From Burkholderia cepacia (lineage in GTDB: Bacteria; Pseudomonadota; Gammaproteobacteria; Burkholderiales; Burkholderiaceae): a stretch of DNA of 64,000 nucleotides. The translations under genes and the position numbers were made by a program. Below, one piece after another: positions 17,565 through 25,703 of this stretch. Below the pieces are notes generated by a model, which was given only the letters and a program-made list of their open reading frames with translations, was not told the origin of the DNA and did not search any database. Each line of letters starts with the position of its first letter. The stretch's first letter is position 1. Location of the stretch: assembly GCF_001718835.1 (NCBI RefSeq), contig NZ_CP013443.1:682001-746000 (forward strand), read 5' to 3'.

Positions 17565-17630
17565 TCGGTCGACCTCGGTCGATCCTGACCAGAACATGAC
17601 GCAATCCACCCGATTGCGAGCATGACCCTC

Positions 17631-17660
17631 GCGGGCGGCACCGGAACCGGTGCCGCCCGC
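17631..17660 (+). terminator. Hairpin after gdhA
   Basis: Perfect inverted repeat GCGGGCGGCACCGG / CCGGTGCCGCCCGC separated by AA, 66 bp after the gdhA stop. There is no T tract, so it may stabilise the 3' end or act as a weak terminator. Confidence 0.5.
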
Positions 17661-17792
17661 TTGCGCATTCGGGGCGCCCGGAGCCGGGAGGAAGGCTTCG
17701 CCAGGGGCGCCGCGACGTGCGGTAAACAACAGTACTTTCAAAAATATTACTTTGATACACTGGCGCGGGTTTTAGCCAAGGAGATGACCAAA

Positions 17793-18686
17793 ATGAAATA
17801 CCAAAAGGCAGTCCTGATGGTCGCGGCGCTTTGCGCGTTCGCAAGCGGCGCGCATGCTCAGGAGACGGGCACGCTGAAGAAGATCAAGGACACGGGCGTG
17901 ATCGCGCTGGGCCACCGCGAATCGTCGATTCCGTTCTCCTACTACGACCAGAACCAGCAGGTGGTCGGCTATTCGCGCGAATTCCAGCTGAAGGTGGTCG
18001 ACGCGGTGAAGAAGAAGCTGAACCTGCCGAACCTGCAGGTGAAGAACATCCCGGTCACGTCGCAGAACCGCATTCCGCTGGTGCAGAACGGCACGGTCGA
18101 CATCGAGTGCGGCTCGACGACCAACAACGCCGAGCGCCAGCAGCAGGCTGCGTTCTCCGACACGATCTTCGTGATCGGCACGCGCCTGATGACGAAGAAG
18201 GATTCGGGCGTCAAGGATTTCGCCGACCTGAAGGGCAAGACGGTCGTGACGACCGCCGGCACGACGTCGGAGCGCCTGCTGCGCAAGATGAACAACGAGA
18301 AGCAACTCGGCATGAACATCATCAGCGCGAAGGATCACGGCGATTCCTTCAACACGCTGGAATCGGGCCGCGCGGTCGCGTTCATGATGGATGACGCGCT
18401 GCTCGCGGGCGAGCGCGCGAAGGCGAAGCAGCCGGGCGAGTGGGTGATCGTCGGCACGCCGCAATCGGAAGAGGCTTACGGCTGCATGATGCGCAAGGGC
18501 GATGCGGACTTCAAGAAGGTCGTCGACGACGCGATCTCGCAGGTCGAGAAGTCGGGCGAAGCCGCGAAGATCTACGCGAAGTGGTTCGAGAACCCGATCC
18601 CGCCGAAGGGGCTGAACCTGAACTTCCCGTTGTCCGATTCGATGAAGAAGCTGTACGCGAACCCGAACGACAAGGCGCTCGACTGA
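17793..18686 (+). CDS. gltI: Glutamate/aspartate ABC transporter substrate-binding protein
   Basis: Periplasmic binding protein for acidic amino acids, 297 residues. A clear Sec signal peptide ends ALCAFASGAHA-QE. The SBP family 3 domain follows, with GVIALGHRESSIPFSYYD, GYSREFQLKVVDAV, ECGSTTNNAERQ and FSDTIFVIGTRLM. Two start codons compete: ATG 17784 directly abuts AAGGAG (17778-17783), whereas ATG 17793 lies nine bases after it, so 17793 is preferred. It is separated from gltJ by a strong terminator, which would allow much more binding protein than permease to be made. Confidence 0.94.
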   Translation: MKYQKAVLMVAALCAFASGAHAQETGTLKKIKDTGVIALGHRESSIPFSYYDQNQQVVGYSREFQLKVVDAVKKKLNLPNLQVKNIPVTSQNRIPLVQNGTVDIECGSTTNNAERQQQAAFSDTIFVIGTRLMTKKDSGVKDFADLKGKTVVTTAGTTSERLLRKMNNEKQLGMNIISAKDHGDSFNTLESGRAVAFMMDDALLAGERAKAKQPGEWVIVGTPQSEEAYGCMMRKGDADFKKVVDDAISQVEKSGEAAKIYAKWFENPIPPKGLNLNFPLSDSMKKLYANPNDKALD

Positions 18687-18719
18687 CCGCACGGCCGTTG
18701 ATGCAGAAATGACGCTAAT

Positions 18720-18755
18720 GAGACGGAAGAGGCCACGCTTCTTCCGTCTCTTTTT
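18720..18755 (+). terminator. Terminator between gltI and gltJ (likely partial)
   Basis: Perfect 11-bp stem GAGACGGAAGA / TCTTCCGTCTC with a 9-nt loop, followed by TTTTT. It stands between the binding-protein gene and the permease genes of one transport operon, so it probably works as a read-through attenuator setting the gltI:gltJKL ratio. Confidence 0.85.
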
Positions 18756-18770
18756 GCTGGAGTCTTGCCC

Positions 18771-19511
18771 ATGTCTTACCACTGGAACTGGGGCATCTTC
18801 CTGAGCCCCGTGTCGACCGGCGAGCCGACGACTTATTTCGGATGGCTGATGTCCGGCTTCTGGGTGACGATCGAAGTATCGCTCGTCGCCTGGGTCATCG
18901 CGCTGATCGTCGGTTCGCTGTTCGGCGTGCTGCGCACCGTGCCGAACAAATGGCTGTCCGCGATCGGCACCGTGTACGTGTCGATCTTCCGGAACATTCC
19001 GCTGATCGTGCAGTTCTTCGTCTGGTATCTCGTGATACCCGAGCTGCTGCCTGCATCGATCGGCACCTGGATCAAGCAGTTGCCGCCCGCCACGCAGTTC
19101 TTCACCGCGTCGATCATCTGTCTCGGCCTGTTCACGGGCGCGCGCGTGTGCGAACAGGTGCGCTCGGGGATCAACGCGCTGCCGAAGGGCCAGCGCGCCG
19201 CCGGTCTCGCGATGGGCTTCACGCAATGGCAGACGTACCGCTACGTGCTGCTGCCCGTTGCGTACCGGATCATCGTGCCGCCGCTCACGTCGGAATTCCT
19301 GAACATCTTCAAGAACTCCGCGGTCGCGTCGACGATCGGCCTGCTCGACCTGTCCGCGCAAGCGCGCCAGCTCGTCGACTACACCGCGCAGACGTATGAA
19401 TCCTTCATCGCGGTGACGCTCGCCTACGTGATCATCAACCTCGTCGTGATGGCGTTCATGCGCTGGATCGAAGGCCGCACGCGGCTGCCCGGCTATATCG
19501 GAGGCAAGTGA
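18771..19511 (+). CDS. gltJ: Glutamate/aspartate ABC transporter permease
   Basis: Inner-membrane permease of the HisMQ type, 246 residues. It starts MSYHWNWGIFLSPVSTGEPTTYFGWLMSGFWVT, has five membrane helices, and carries the EAA loop with VRSGINALPKGQRAAGLAMGF that docks the ATPase. A TTG at 18765 in the same frame is less likely than ATG 18771. The stop codon TGA overlaps the gltK start by one base (TGATG), indicating translational coupling. Confidence 0.94.
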   Translation: MSYHWNWGIFLSPVSTGEPTTYFGWLMSGFWVTIEVSLVAWVIALIVGSLFGVLRTVPNKWLSAIGTVYVSIFRNIPLIVQFFVWYLVIPELLPASIGTWIKQLPPATQFFTASIICLGLFTGARVCEQVRSGINALPKGQRAAGLAMGFTQWQTYRYVLLPVAYRIIVPPLTSEFLNIFKNSAVASTIGLLDLSAQARQLVDYTAQTYESFIAVTLAYVIINLVVMAFMRWIEGRTRLPGYIGGK

Positions 19512-20188
19512 TGCATCAGTTCGACTGGAGTAGTATTCCCGGCGCGATACCGACGCTGTGGACGGGTGCGATCGTCACGTTCAAGATCACGCTGATCGCG
19601 ATCGTCGTCGGCATCGTCTGGGGCACGCTGCTGGCGCTGCTGCGGCTGTCCGGCGTGAAGCCGCTCGCGTGGTTCGCGAAGGCGTACGTGACGGTGTTCC
19701 GCTCGATCCCGCTCGTGATGGTGCTGCTGTGGTTCTTCCTGATCGTGCCGCAGGTGCTGCAGGGCGTGCTCGGGCTGTCGCCGACGATCGACATCCGGCT
19801 CGCATCGGCGATGGTCGCGTTCTCGCTGTTCGAAGCCGCGTATTATTCCGAGATCATCCGCGCCGGTATCCAGGCGGTGCCGCGCGGGCAGGTGAACGCC
19901 GCGTTCGCGCTCGGCATGAACTACGCGCAGGCGATGCGCCTCGTGATCCTGCCGCAGGCGTTCCGCGCGATGGTGCCGCTGCTGCTCACGCAGGCGATCG
20001 TCCTGTTCCAGGATACGTCGCTCGTGTACGTGATCAGCCTCGCGGACTTCTTCCGCACGGCGGCCAACATCGGCGATCGCGACGGCACGACCGTCGAGAT
20101 GGTCCTGTTCGCCGGTGCATGCTATTTCGTGATTTGCTCGTTGGCGTCTGCTCTCGTCAAGGGTCTCCAGAAAAAGGTCACAAGATGA
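19511..20188 (+). CDS. gltK: Glutamate/aspartate ABC transporter permease
   Basis: Second permease of the importer, 225 residues. The protein has five helices and the HisMQ-family EAA loop IRAGIQAVPRGQVNAAFALGMNY. It starts MHQFDWSSIPGAIPTLWTGAIVTF; a GTG three bases earlier is possible but ATG 19511 directly overlaps the gltJ stop. Its own stop overlaps the gltL start as ATGA, so gltJ, gltK and gltL are translationally coupled. Confidence 0.94.
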   Translation: MHQFDWSSIPGAIPTLWTGAIVTFKITLIAIVVGIVWGTLLALLRLSGVKPLAWFAKAYVTVFRSIPLVMVLLWFFLIVPQVLQGVLGLSPTIDIRLASAMVAFSLFEAAYYSEIIRAGIQAVPRGQVNAAFALGMNYAQAMRLVILPQAFRAMVPLLLTQAIVLFQDTSLVYVISLADFFRTAANIGDRDGTTVEMVLFAGACYFVICSLASALVKGLQKKVTR

Positions 20189-20910
20189 TTTCCATCAAGA
20201 ACGTTTCGAAGTGGTACGGCCAGTTTCAGGTCCTCACCGACTGCACGACCGAGGTCAAGAAAGGCGAAGTGGTCGTCGTGTGCGGCCCGTCGGGCTCGGG
20301 CAAGTCGACGCTGATCAAGACCGTCAACGGCCTCGAGCCGTTCCAGCAGGGCGAGATCCTCGTGAACGGCCAGTCGGTCGGCGACAAGAAGACGAACCTG
20401 TCGAAGCTGCGCTCGAAGGTCGGGATGGTGTTCCAGCATTTCGAGCTGTTCCCGCACCTGTCGATCACCGAGAACCTGACGCTCGCGCAGATCAAGGTGC
20501 TCGGCCGCGGCAAGGACGAGGCGAACGAGAAGGGCCTGAAGCTGCTCGACCGCGTCGGCCTGAAGGCGCACGCGCACAAGTTCCCGGGCCAGTTGTCGGG
20601 CGGCCAGCAGCAGCGTGTCGCGATCGCGCGCGCGCTGTCGATGGATCCGATCGCGATGCTGTTCGACGAGCCGACGTCCGCGCTCGACCCCGAGATGATC
20701 AACGAAGTGCTCGACGTGATGGTCGAACTCGCGCAGGAAGGGATGACGATGATGGTCGTCACGCACGAGATGGGCTTCGCGAAGAAGGTCGCGCATCGCG
20801 TGATCTTCATGGACAAGGGCGCGATCGTCGAGGACGACCGCAAGGACGATTTCTTCTCCAATCCGAAATCGGAACGCGCGAAGGACTTCCTCGCGAAGAT
20901 CCTGCATTGA
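20185..20910 (+). CDS. gltL: Glutamate/aspartate ABC transporter ATP-binding protein
   Basis: Cytoplasmic ATPase that drives the importer, 241 residues. It has Walker A GPSGSGKST (residues about 35-43), Q-loop FQHFELFPHLS, ABC signature LSGGQQQRVAIARAL, Walker B MLFDEPTSALDPE and the H-loop VTHEMGFAKKVAHR. It begins MISIKNVSKWYGQFQVL with a 4-base ATGA overlap with gltK. A long symmetric terminator follows and closes the operon. Confidence 0.96.
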   Translation: MISIKNVSKWYGQFQVLTDCTTEVKKGEVVVVCGPSGSGKSTLIKTVNGLEPFQQGEILVNGQSVGDKKTNLSKLRSKVGMVFQHFELFPHLSITENLTLAQIKVLGRGKDEANEKGLKLLDRVGLKAHAHKFPGQLSGGQQQRVAIARALSMDPIAMLFDEPTSALDPEMINEVLDVMVELAQEGMTMMVVTHEMGFAKKVAHRVIFMDKGAIVEDDRKDDFFSNPKSERAKDFLAKILH

Positions 20911-20967
20911 CGCGGGGGCCGGCCCACGGGGAGGGCGGCGGGGCCGCCCTTCACATGTGCCTGCAAA

Positions 20968-20998
20968 CGAAAACGCCCGGCGCTGCCGGGCGTTTTCG
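20968..20998. terminator. Bidirectional terminator between gltL and the GATase gene
   Basis: Perfect 14-bp stem CGAAAACGCCCGGC / GCCGGGCGTTTTCG with a GCT loop; the A and T runs on the arms make it work from both sides. The 16-mer containing its left arm also occurs in the terminator next to purB (13425-13440). Confidence 0.9.
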
Positions 20999-21021
20999 TA
21001 TCCGCGCGTCGGAGCGCGCGT

Positions 21022-21924
21022 TCAGAAGTCGAACGCGTCCTCGCTGACGTCCGCCTCGACGGCCGGCAGCGGCCGCACGGGCGCCGACGCCGATGCGTCG
21101 AGCGCCGGATTGCGCAGCTTCTCGAGCACGCGTTCGGGCACCGGGATCCGCATCCGCGCGGCGACGTCGCCGCACTGGAACATGATCAGTTCGCCCGGCT
21201 CGAACGCGGTCCAGACTTCGTTGTCGGTGAGCGGCTGCGTCGCGATCACCGCGACGCGATCCTCGGGTGTCGTGTATTTCGCGAAGTCGATCGACAGGTC
21301 TTCGTCGACGAGATGCGCGGTCGAGAACGGCCAGCGCCGCACGAGGTAGTGCAGCCGCGTCGAGCAGTGCGCGAACAGCGCCTGGCCGTTCGACATCAGG
21401 AAATTGAACACGCCGTGATCGGTGATGCCGCGTGTCAGCTCGCCGACGCGCTCGAACAGTTCGGGCAGCGGCGGCTGCGCGCCGGGAAACGTTTCGCGCA
21501 GCCCCTGCATCAGCACGCAGAACGCCTGTTCGCTGTCGGTCGTGCCGACCGGATGATAGACGCTGCCGTCCATGTCCGGTGCGTAGTCCTGGAGGTCGCC
21601 GTTATGCGCGAAGATCCAGTGCCGGCCCCACAGCTCGCGCATGAACGGATGGCTGTTCTCGAGCAGGATGTGGCCCTGCGTCGCCTTGCGGATGTGCGCG
21701 ATGGTGTTCTTGGACTTGATCGGGTAGCGCTTCACCATTTCGGCGATCGGCGACGTGGCCGATGCCTGGTGATCGATGAACAGGCGGCAGGCCTTGTCCT
21801 CGAAGAACGCGATGCCCCAGCCGTCGGCATGGTGATCGGTGAGCCCGCCCCGGGCCGCGAAACCTGTGAAGGAGAATGTGACGTCCGTCGGCGCGGCGCA
21901 GTTCATTCCTAAGAGTTGGCACAT
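21022..21924 (-). CDS. Class II glutamine amidotransferase, YafJ-like
   Basis: Protein of 300 residues beginning MCQLLGMNC, where Cys2 becomes the N-terminal nucleophile of Ntn-type glutaminase domains. GGLTDHHADGWGIAFFED, AHIRKATQGHILLENSHPF, WIFAHNGDLQDY and GTTDSEQAFCVLM give the GATase_4/YafJ fold; no synthase domain is attached. The usual reaction would be hydrolysis of glutamine-like amides, but the acceptor is unknown in this family. It is convergent with gltL across the bidirectional terminator and divergent from pyrC. Confidence 0.88.
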   Translation of the reverse strand: MCQLLGMNCAAPTDVTFSFTGFAARGGLTDHHADGWGIAFFEDKACRLFIDHQASATSPIAEMVKRYPIKSKNTIAHIRKATQGHILLENSHPFMRELWGRHWIFAHNGDLQDYAPDMDGSVYHPVGTTDSEQAFCVLMQGLRETFPGAQPPLPELFERVGELTRGITDHGVFNFLMSNGQALFAHCSTRLHYLVRRWPFSTAHLVDEDLSIDFAKYTTPEDRVAVIATQPLTDNEVWTAFEPGELIMFQCGDVAARMRIPVPERVLEKLRNPALDASASAPVRPLPAVEADVSEDAFDF

Positions 21925-22132
21925 TTTACTTGGGGCAGCAGGCTGAGGCGGGGGGGGGTAACGAACCGGGCGAACCCCGGTACAATGCGGCTTCTAGCAT
22001 ATCACCGAGCCCTGAGCGGTAAAAAGCGGATTCCGCTGGCCAAAGGCCCCGTGTTGCGGTTTGCCGTCAGTCGGCCCGCGCACGCGCGTTCCGGCCCCGC
22101 CGATGGCCCGGCCGTTCCTCACGACGCCTCCT

Positions 22133-23197
22133 ATGACTGCCTCGAACGCTTCCTCCCCGGCGACGCTCTCGCTCGCCCGTCCCGACGACTGGCACCTGCA
22201 CCTGCGAGACGGCGACATGCTGGCCGCCGTGCTGCCGCACACCGCGCGCCAGTTCGGCCGCGCGATCGTCATGCCGAACCTGAAGCCGCCGGTGACGACC
22301 ACCGCGCAGGCGCAGGCCTATCGCGAGCGCATCCTCGCCGCGCTGCCGGCCGGGATGACGTTCGAGCCGCTGATGACGCTGTACCTGACCGACAACACGC
22401 CGCCCGACGAGATCCGCCGCGCGCGCGAAAGCGGCTTCGTGCACGGCGTGAAGCTGTATCCGGCCGGTGCGACGACGAATTCCGACCACGGTGTCACCGA
22501 TCTCGCGAAATGCGCGAAGACGCTCGAGGCGATGCAGGAAACCGGCATGCCGCTGCTCGTGCACGGCGAGGTGACCGATGCGTCGATCGACCTGTTCGAC
22601 CGCGAGAAGGTCTTCATCGACCGCGTGATGACGCCGCTGCGCCGCGATTTCCCGGGCCTGAAGGTCGTGTTCGAACACATCACGACGAAGGACGCGGCCG
22701 ACTACGTGCGCGACGCCGATGCGGCGCCCGGCCTGCTCGGCGCGACGATCACCGCGCATCACCTGCTGTACAACCGCAATGCGCTGTTCGTCGGCGGGAT
22801 TCGCCCGCATTACTACTGCCTGCCGGTGCTGAAGCGCGAGACGCATCGCGTCGCGCTGGTCGAGGCCGCGACGTCGGGCAATCCGCGCTTCTTCCTCGGT
22901 ACCGACAGCGCGCCGCATGCGCGCGACGCGAAGGAAACCGCGTGCGGCTGCGCGGGCTGCTATACGGCGCTGCATGCGCTCGAACTGTATGCGGAAGCGT
23001 TCGACCACGCCGGTGCGCTCGACAGGCTGGAAGGCTTCGCGAGCTTCTTCGGCGCCGATTTCTACGGGCTGCCGCGCAGCGCCGAGACGGTCACGCTGCG
23101 TCGCGAGGCGTGGGAATTGCCGCGCGAGATCTTCGCGGGCGATACGCCCGTCGTGCCGCTGCGCGGCGGCGAGACGATCGGCTGGAAACTGGCGTGA
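22133..23197 (+). CDS. pyrC: Dihydroorotase
   Basis: Zinc amidohydrolase of pyrimidine synthesis that converts carbamoyl aspartate to dihydroorotate. The product is 354 residues, the E. coli PyrC type. It has the metal-binding DDWHLHLRDGDML (His21, His23), the carboxylated lysine region HGVKLYPAGATTNSDHG, TAHHLLYNRNALF and FLGTDSAPHARDAKE. ATG 22133 (MTASNASSPATLSLARP) was preferred to in-frame ATGs at 22061 and 22103. The stop overlaps the GTG start of the DUF3025 gene, so the two are coupled. Confidence 0.95.
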   Translation: MTASNASSPATLSLARPDDWHLHLRDGDMLAAVLPHTARQFGRAIVMPNLKPPVTTTAQAQAYRERILAALPAGMTFEPLMTLYLTDNTPPDEIRRARESGFVHGVKLYPAGATTNSDHGVTDLAKCAKTLEAMQETGMPLLVHGEVTDASIDLFDREKVFIDRVMTPLRRDFPGLKVVFEHITTKDAADYVRDADAAPGLLGATITAHHLLYNRNALFVGGIRPHYYCLPVLKRETHRVALVEAATSGNPRFFLGTDSAPHARDAKETACGCAGCYTALHALELYAEAFDHAGALDRLEGFASFFGADFYGLPRSAETVTLRREAWELPREIFAGDTPVVPLRGGETIGWKLA

Positions 23198-24063
23198 CCA
23201 TCGCGCCGCCGCGCGCGGCCGGTGAGCCGGACAGCGGTGCGGCGGCGTTCGCGCGGATCGACTGGTCCGTGCCGTGGCTCGCGGGCTTTGCCGCGACAGG
23301 GCGCGTCGCGCAGGCGGGCGCGCTCGACGGCGAGGCCGCGCTGCTCGACGCGCTGAACGGTGCACTGGATGGCGCGACGGGCGGCACGCCGCTCGTCACC
23401 GGCCGCGGCGCGCCGCTGCGCTTCGTGCCGCAAGCGGACCTGCCGCCCGGCGTCGCGTACGAGACCCATATCGCGGAGACGGGCGGTGTCCCGACCCGCC
23501 ACAATCTGCACGACTTCTTCAACGCGCTCGTCTGGTTCGCGTATCCGCGCGTCAAGGCCGCACTGAATGCGCGCCAGGCCGCGGCGATCGACGAAGCGGG
23601 CGGGGTCGGCCCCGTGCGCGGCCCGTTGCGCGACGCGCTCACGCTGTTCGACGAGAACGCCGCGTTGTTCGTGACGGCCGACCGTGCGCTCGCCGACGCG
23701 CTGCGCGGGTTCGACTGGCCGCGGCTGCTGGTCGCCGCGCGCGATGCGTGGGGCACGCGCTGCGAGGCGCGGCTGGTCGGCCATGCGCTGCTCGAGAAAC
23801 TCGTCGCGCCTTACAAATCCTGCACCGCGCACACGTGGATCGTCCAAGTGAGCGCCGACTATTTTTCGTGGCCGGCCGCGCGCCGGGCCGCGCACGTCGA
23901 TGCGCAGGTCGCGCGGATGCTCGCGGCGCGAGACCTGACGAGCCGCGATTTCGCACCGCTCCCGGTGCTGGGCGTGCCGGGCTGGTGCGATGCGAATGCC
24001 GAGCCCGCGTTCTACGACGATCCGGCCGTGTTTCGCAGCGGGCGGCGGACTCGGCCACTGTAA
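23194..24063 (+). CDS. DUF3025 family protein
   Basis: Soluble protein of 289 residues with no signal peptide or membrane segment. Sequence marks include YETHIAETGGVPTRHNLHDF, NALVWFAYPRVKAALNARQA, LFDENAALFV and LPVLGVPGWCDANAEPAFYDD, which fit DUF3025. The many conserved His, Asp and Glu residues hint at an enzyme, but no function is known. The GTG start at 23194 overlaps the pyrC stop (GTGA), so translation is coupled to pyrC. It directly precedes the rnpB gene. Confidence 0.82.
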   Translation: MTIAPPRAAGEPDSGAAAFARIDWSVPWLAGFAATGRVAQAGALDGEAALLDALNGALDGATGGTPLVTGRGAPLRFVPQADLPPGVAYETHIAETGGVPTRHNLHDFFNALVWFAYPRVKAALNARQAAAIDEAGGVGPVRGPLRDALTLFDENAALFVTADRALADALRGFDWPRLLVAARDAWGTRCEARLVGHALLEKLVAPYKSCTAHTWIVQVSADYFSWPAARRAAHVDAQVARMLAARDLTSRDFAPLPVLGVPGWCDANAEPAFYDDPAVFRSGRRTRPL

Positions 24064-24081
24064 CGGCCGGACGCACAGTGC

Positions 24082-24087
24082 TAGAAT
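24082..24087 (+). promoter_or_regulatory. -10 element of the rnpB promoter
   Basis: TAGAAT placed about 10 bp before the expected 5' end of RNase P RNA. The matching -35 region (around 24059-24064) is weak, and it overlaps the end of the DUF3025 gene. Confidence 0.5.
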
Positions 24088-24096
24088 GCGCGTCGC

Positions 24097-24506
<410 letters not shown>

Positions 24507-24518
24507 CGTTCGAATGCG

Positions 24519-24558
24519 AAAGGGCCGGCGTCTCCCGACGGAGCGCCGGCCCTTTTTT
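24519..24558 (+). terminator. Terminator of rnpB
   Basis: Stem AAGGGCCGGCG / CGCCGGCCCTT, extended by an inner CTCC/GGAG helix with loop CGAC, followed by TTTTTT. It lies 12 bp after the RNase P RNA and shortly before the convergent OsmC-like gene. Confidence 0.9.
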
Positions 24559-24578
24559 CATGTGCGCTCGCCGCGCGC

Positions 24579-25001
24579 TCAGCCGGCGACGATGTCGAAC
24601 GAATGCGTGAGTTCGGCCGTCTTCGCGATCATGATCGACGCGGAGCAATACTTGTCGTGCGACAGGTTGATCGCGCGTTCGACCGTGGCCGGGTTCAGGT
24701 TGCGGCCGGTGACGGTGAAGTGGAAGTGCACTTTCGTGAAGACCTTCGGGTCTTCGCTCGCGCGTTCGGCCTTCAGCGTGACCGAGCAGCCGCTGACTTC
24801 CTGGCGGCTCTTCTTCAGGATCAGCACGACGTCATAGGCCGTGCAGCCGCCGGTGCCGAGCAGCACCATTTCCATCGGGCGCGGCGCGAGGTTGTGGCCG
24901 CCGCCTTCGGGCGCGCCGTCCATCGCGACGAGGTGGCCGCTGCCGGTCTCGGCGGAAAACGCCATGCCGTCCTGCCCCATCCAGCTTACTTTGCATTCCA
25001 T
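24579..25001 (-). CDS. OsmC-family protein, YhfA type
   Basis: Small thiol protein of 140 residues in the OsmC/Ohr superfamily. Two conserved cysteines are placed as in the family, in GTGGCTAYDVVLIL and SHDKYCSASIMI. The stretches PRPMEMVLLGTGGC, FTKVHFHFTVTGRNLNPATVERAI and the ending ELTHSFDIV resemble E. coli YhfA. OsmC/Ohr proteins reduce organic hydroperoxides; the YhfA branch has no firmly established substrate. ATG 25001 (MECKVSW) was chosen; the frame extends 18 codons further without family similarity. Confidence 0.87.
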   Translation of the reverse strand: MECKVSWMGQDGMAFSAETGSGHLVAMDGAPEGGGHNLAPRPMEMVLLGTGGCTAYDVVLILKKSRQEVSGCSVTLKAERASEDPKVFTKVHFHFTVTGRNLNPATVERAINLSHDKYCSASIMIAKTAELTHSFDIVAG

Positions 25002-25291
25002 GCTTGCACTCCAGCGTTGCCTGATTCGGATTCGATCCGGCATTGTAGCCCGCACGGCCGTGGCCGGCTGATGCGCCGCACGATGCGGATCGGCGTGCGC
25101 CGCCGCGGGCTTCGCGACGGGGCGCGGGAACGCAAATTCCCTTCGGGATTTAGGGGTTTTGCTCTAGCCGGGTGCGGTCAGCTCGACTCCCTGGATTCTG
25201 CAAATAGATGATTTCAAAAGGAAAATTGGATAGCTGGCTTGCGATATCGAAATTTCGCATTATGGTTGTAGATTTCGTAATGCAAATTTTC

Positions 25292-25320
25292 TTGTGCTGC
25301 TGGCTGCCCGTTCGTATAAT
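25292..25320 (+). promoter_or_regulatory. Sigma-70 promoter of the candidate small RNA
   Basis: -35 TTGTGC (25292-25297), 17-bp spacer, perfect -10 TATAAT (25315-25320). The 90 bp upstream is strikingly A+T-rich for this genome and holds GCATTA-N15-TAATGC (25257-25283) and the palindrome CGAAATTTCG (25248-25257), which could be UP-element or operator sequence. Confidence 0.7.
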
Positions 25321-25326
25321 GAGCCT

Positions 25327-25418
25327 CATTGGTTGTCGCGCTGCGGCAACCTCCGAATGTCTCCTCCACCCTCCTCCTATGGTGGATTAAGCCCGAACCA
25401 GCCGTTCGGGCTTTTTTT
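25327..25418 (+). ncRNA. Candidate anti-Shine-Dalgarno small RNA
   Basis: About 92-nt predicted transcript with its own sigma-70 promoter and terminator and no sensible reading frame. It has three parts. A 5' hairpin GGTTGTCGC / GCGGCAACC (25331-25351) has 9 pairs including one G-U, closed by a 3-nt loop. An unstructured C-rich middle holds CTCCTCC (25361-25367) and CCCTCCTCCTA (25369-25379). A terminator hairpin ends it. The repeated CTCCTCC blocks are complementary to Shine-Dalgarno sequences, the layout known for several proteobacterial C-rich small RNAs. It points toward, and stops 46 bp before, the end of a convergent small gene. I cannot assign it to a named family. Confidence 0.72.
25390..25418 (+). 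terminator. Terminator of the candidate small RNA
   Basis: Perfect 9-bp stem AGCCCGAAC / GTTCGGGCT with loop CAGCC and seven Ts (25412-25418). There is no A run upstream of the stem, so it is directional for the plus strand and implies a plus-strand transcript that no protein gene explains. Confidence 0.9.
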
Positions 25419-25463
25419 CGTCCCATGCAAACATCGGCGCGCAATGTGCGCGTCTCGCGAGCG

Positions 25464-25703
25464 TCAGGCGCCTGGGGCGGCGACGGCTGATGCATGACCT
25501 TGGCGGCGCGCGCAGAAGTGGCGGACGCGTTCGCGCACCGCGCGCAGTTTCGCGACGCGGTCCTCGGCGCGTGCTTCGCGCGCGGCGGCGATGCGCGCGT
25601 CGAGCGAGTCGAGTTTCGCGGTGCAGCCGGCCGGGTCGGCGGCGGCCGATGTGGCGCCGCCCAGCAGGGCGGCCGTCAGGAGTGGCGTGAGTCGTTTCTT
25701 CAT
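25464..25703 (-). CDS. Small secreted protein, DUF1090-like
   Basis: Predicted periplasmic protein of 79 residues. A signal peptide MKKRLTPLLTAALLGGATSAAA precedes a short mature part with two cysteines: GCTAKLDSLDARIAAAREARAEDR ... VRERVRHFC. The Cys-x-AK-L-x-x-L-x-x-RI pattern and second Cys resemble DUF1090 (YqjC-like) proteins, but the mature domain is shorter than usual. The spacing of the cysteines and alternating charged residues suggest a disulfide-linked helical hairpin. The function is unknown. It faces the candidate small RNA across a 45-bp gap. Confidence 0.62.
   Translation of the reverse strand: MKKRLTPLLTAALLGGATSAAADPAGCTAKLDSLDARIAAAREARAEDRVAKLRAVRERVRHFCARRQGHASAVAAPGA

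Noticed and set aside
17760..17776. Possible sigma-54 promoter (TGGCGC...) before gltI
   Set aside because: The GG and GC elements are 11 rather than 10 bases apart and the -12 element is not TTGC, so it does not meet the consensus.
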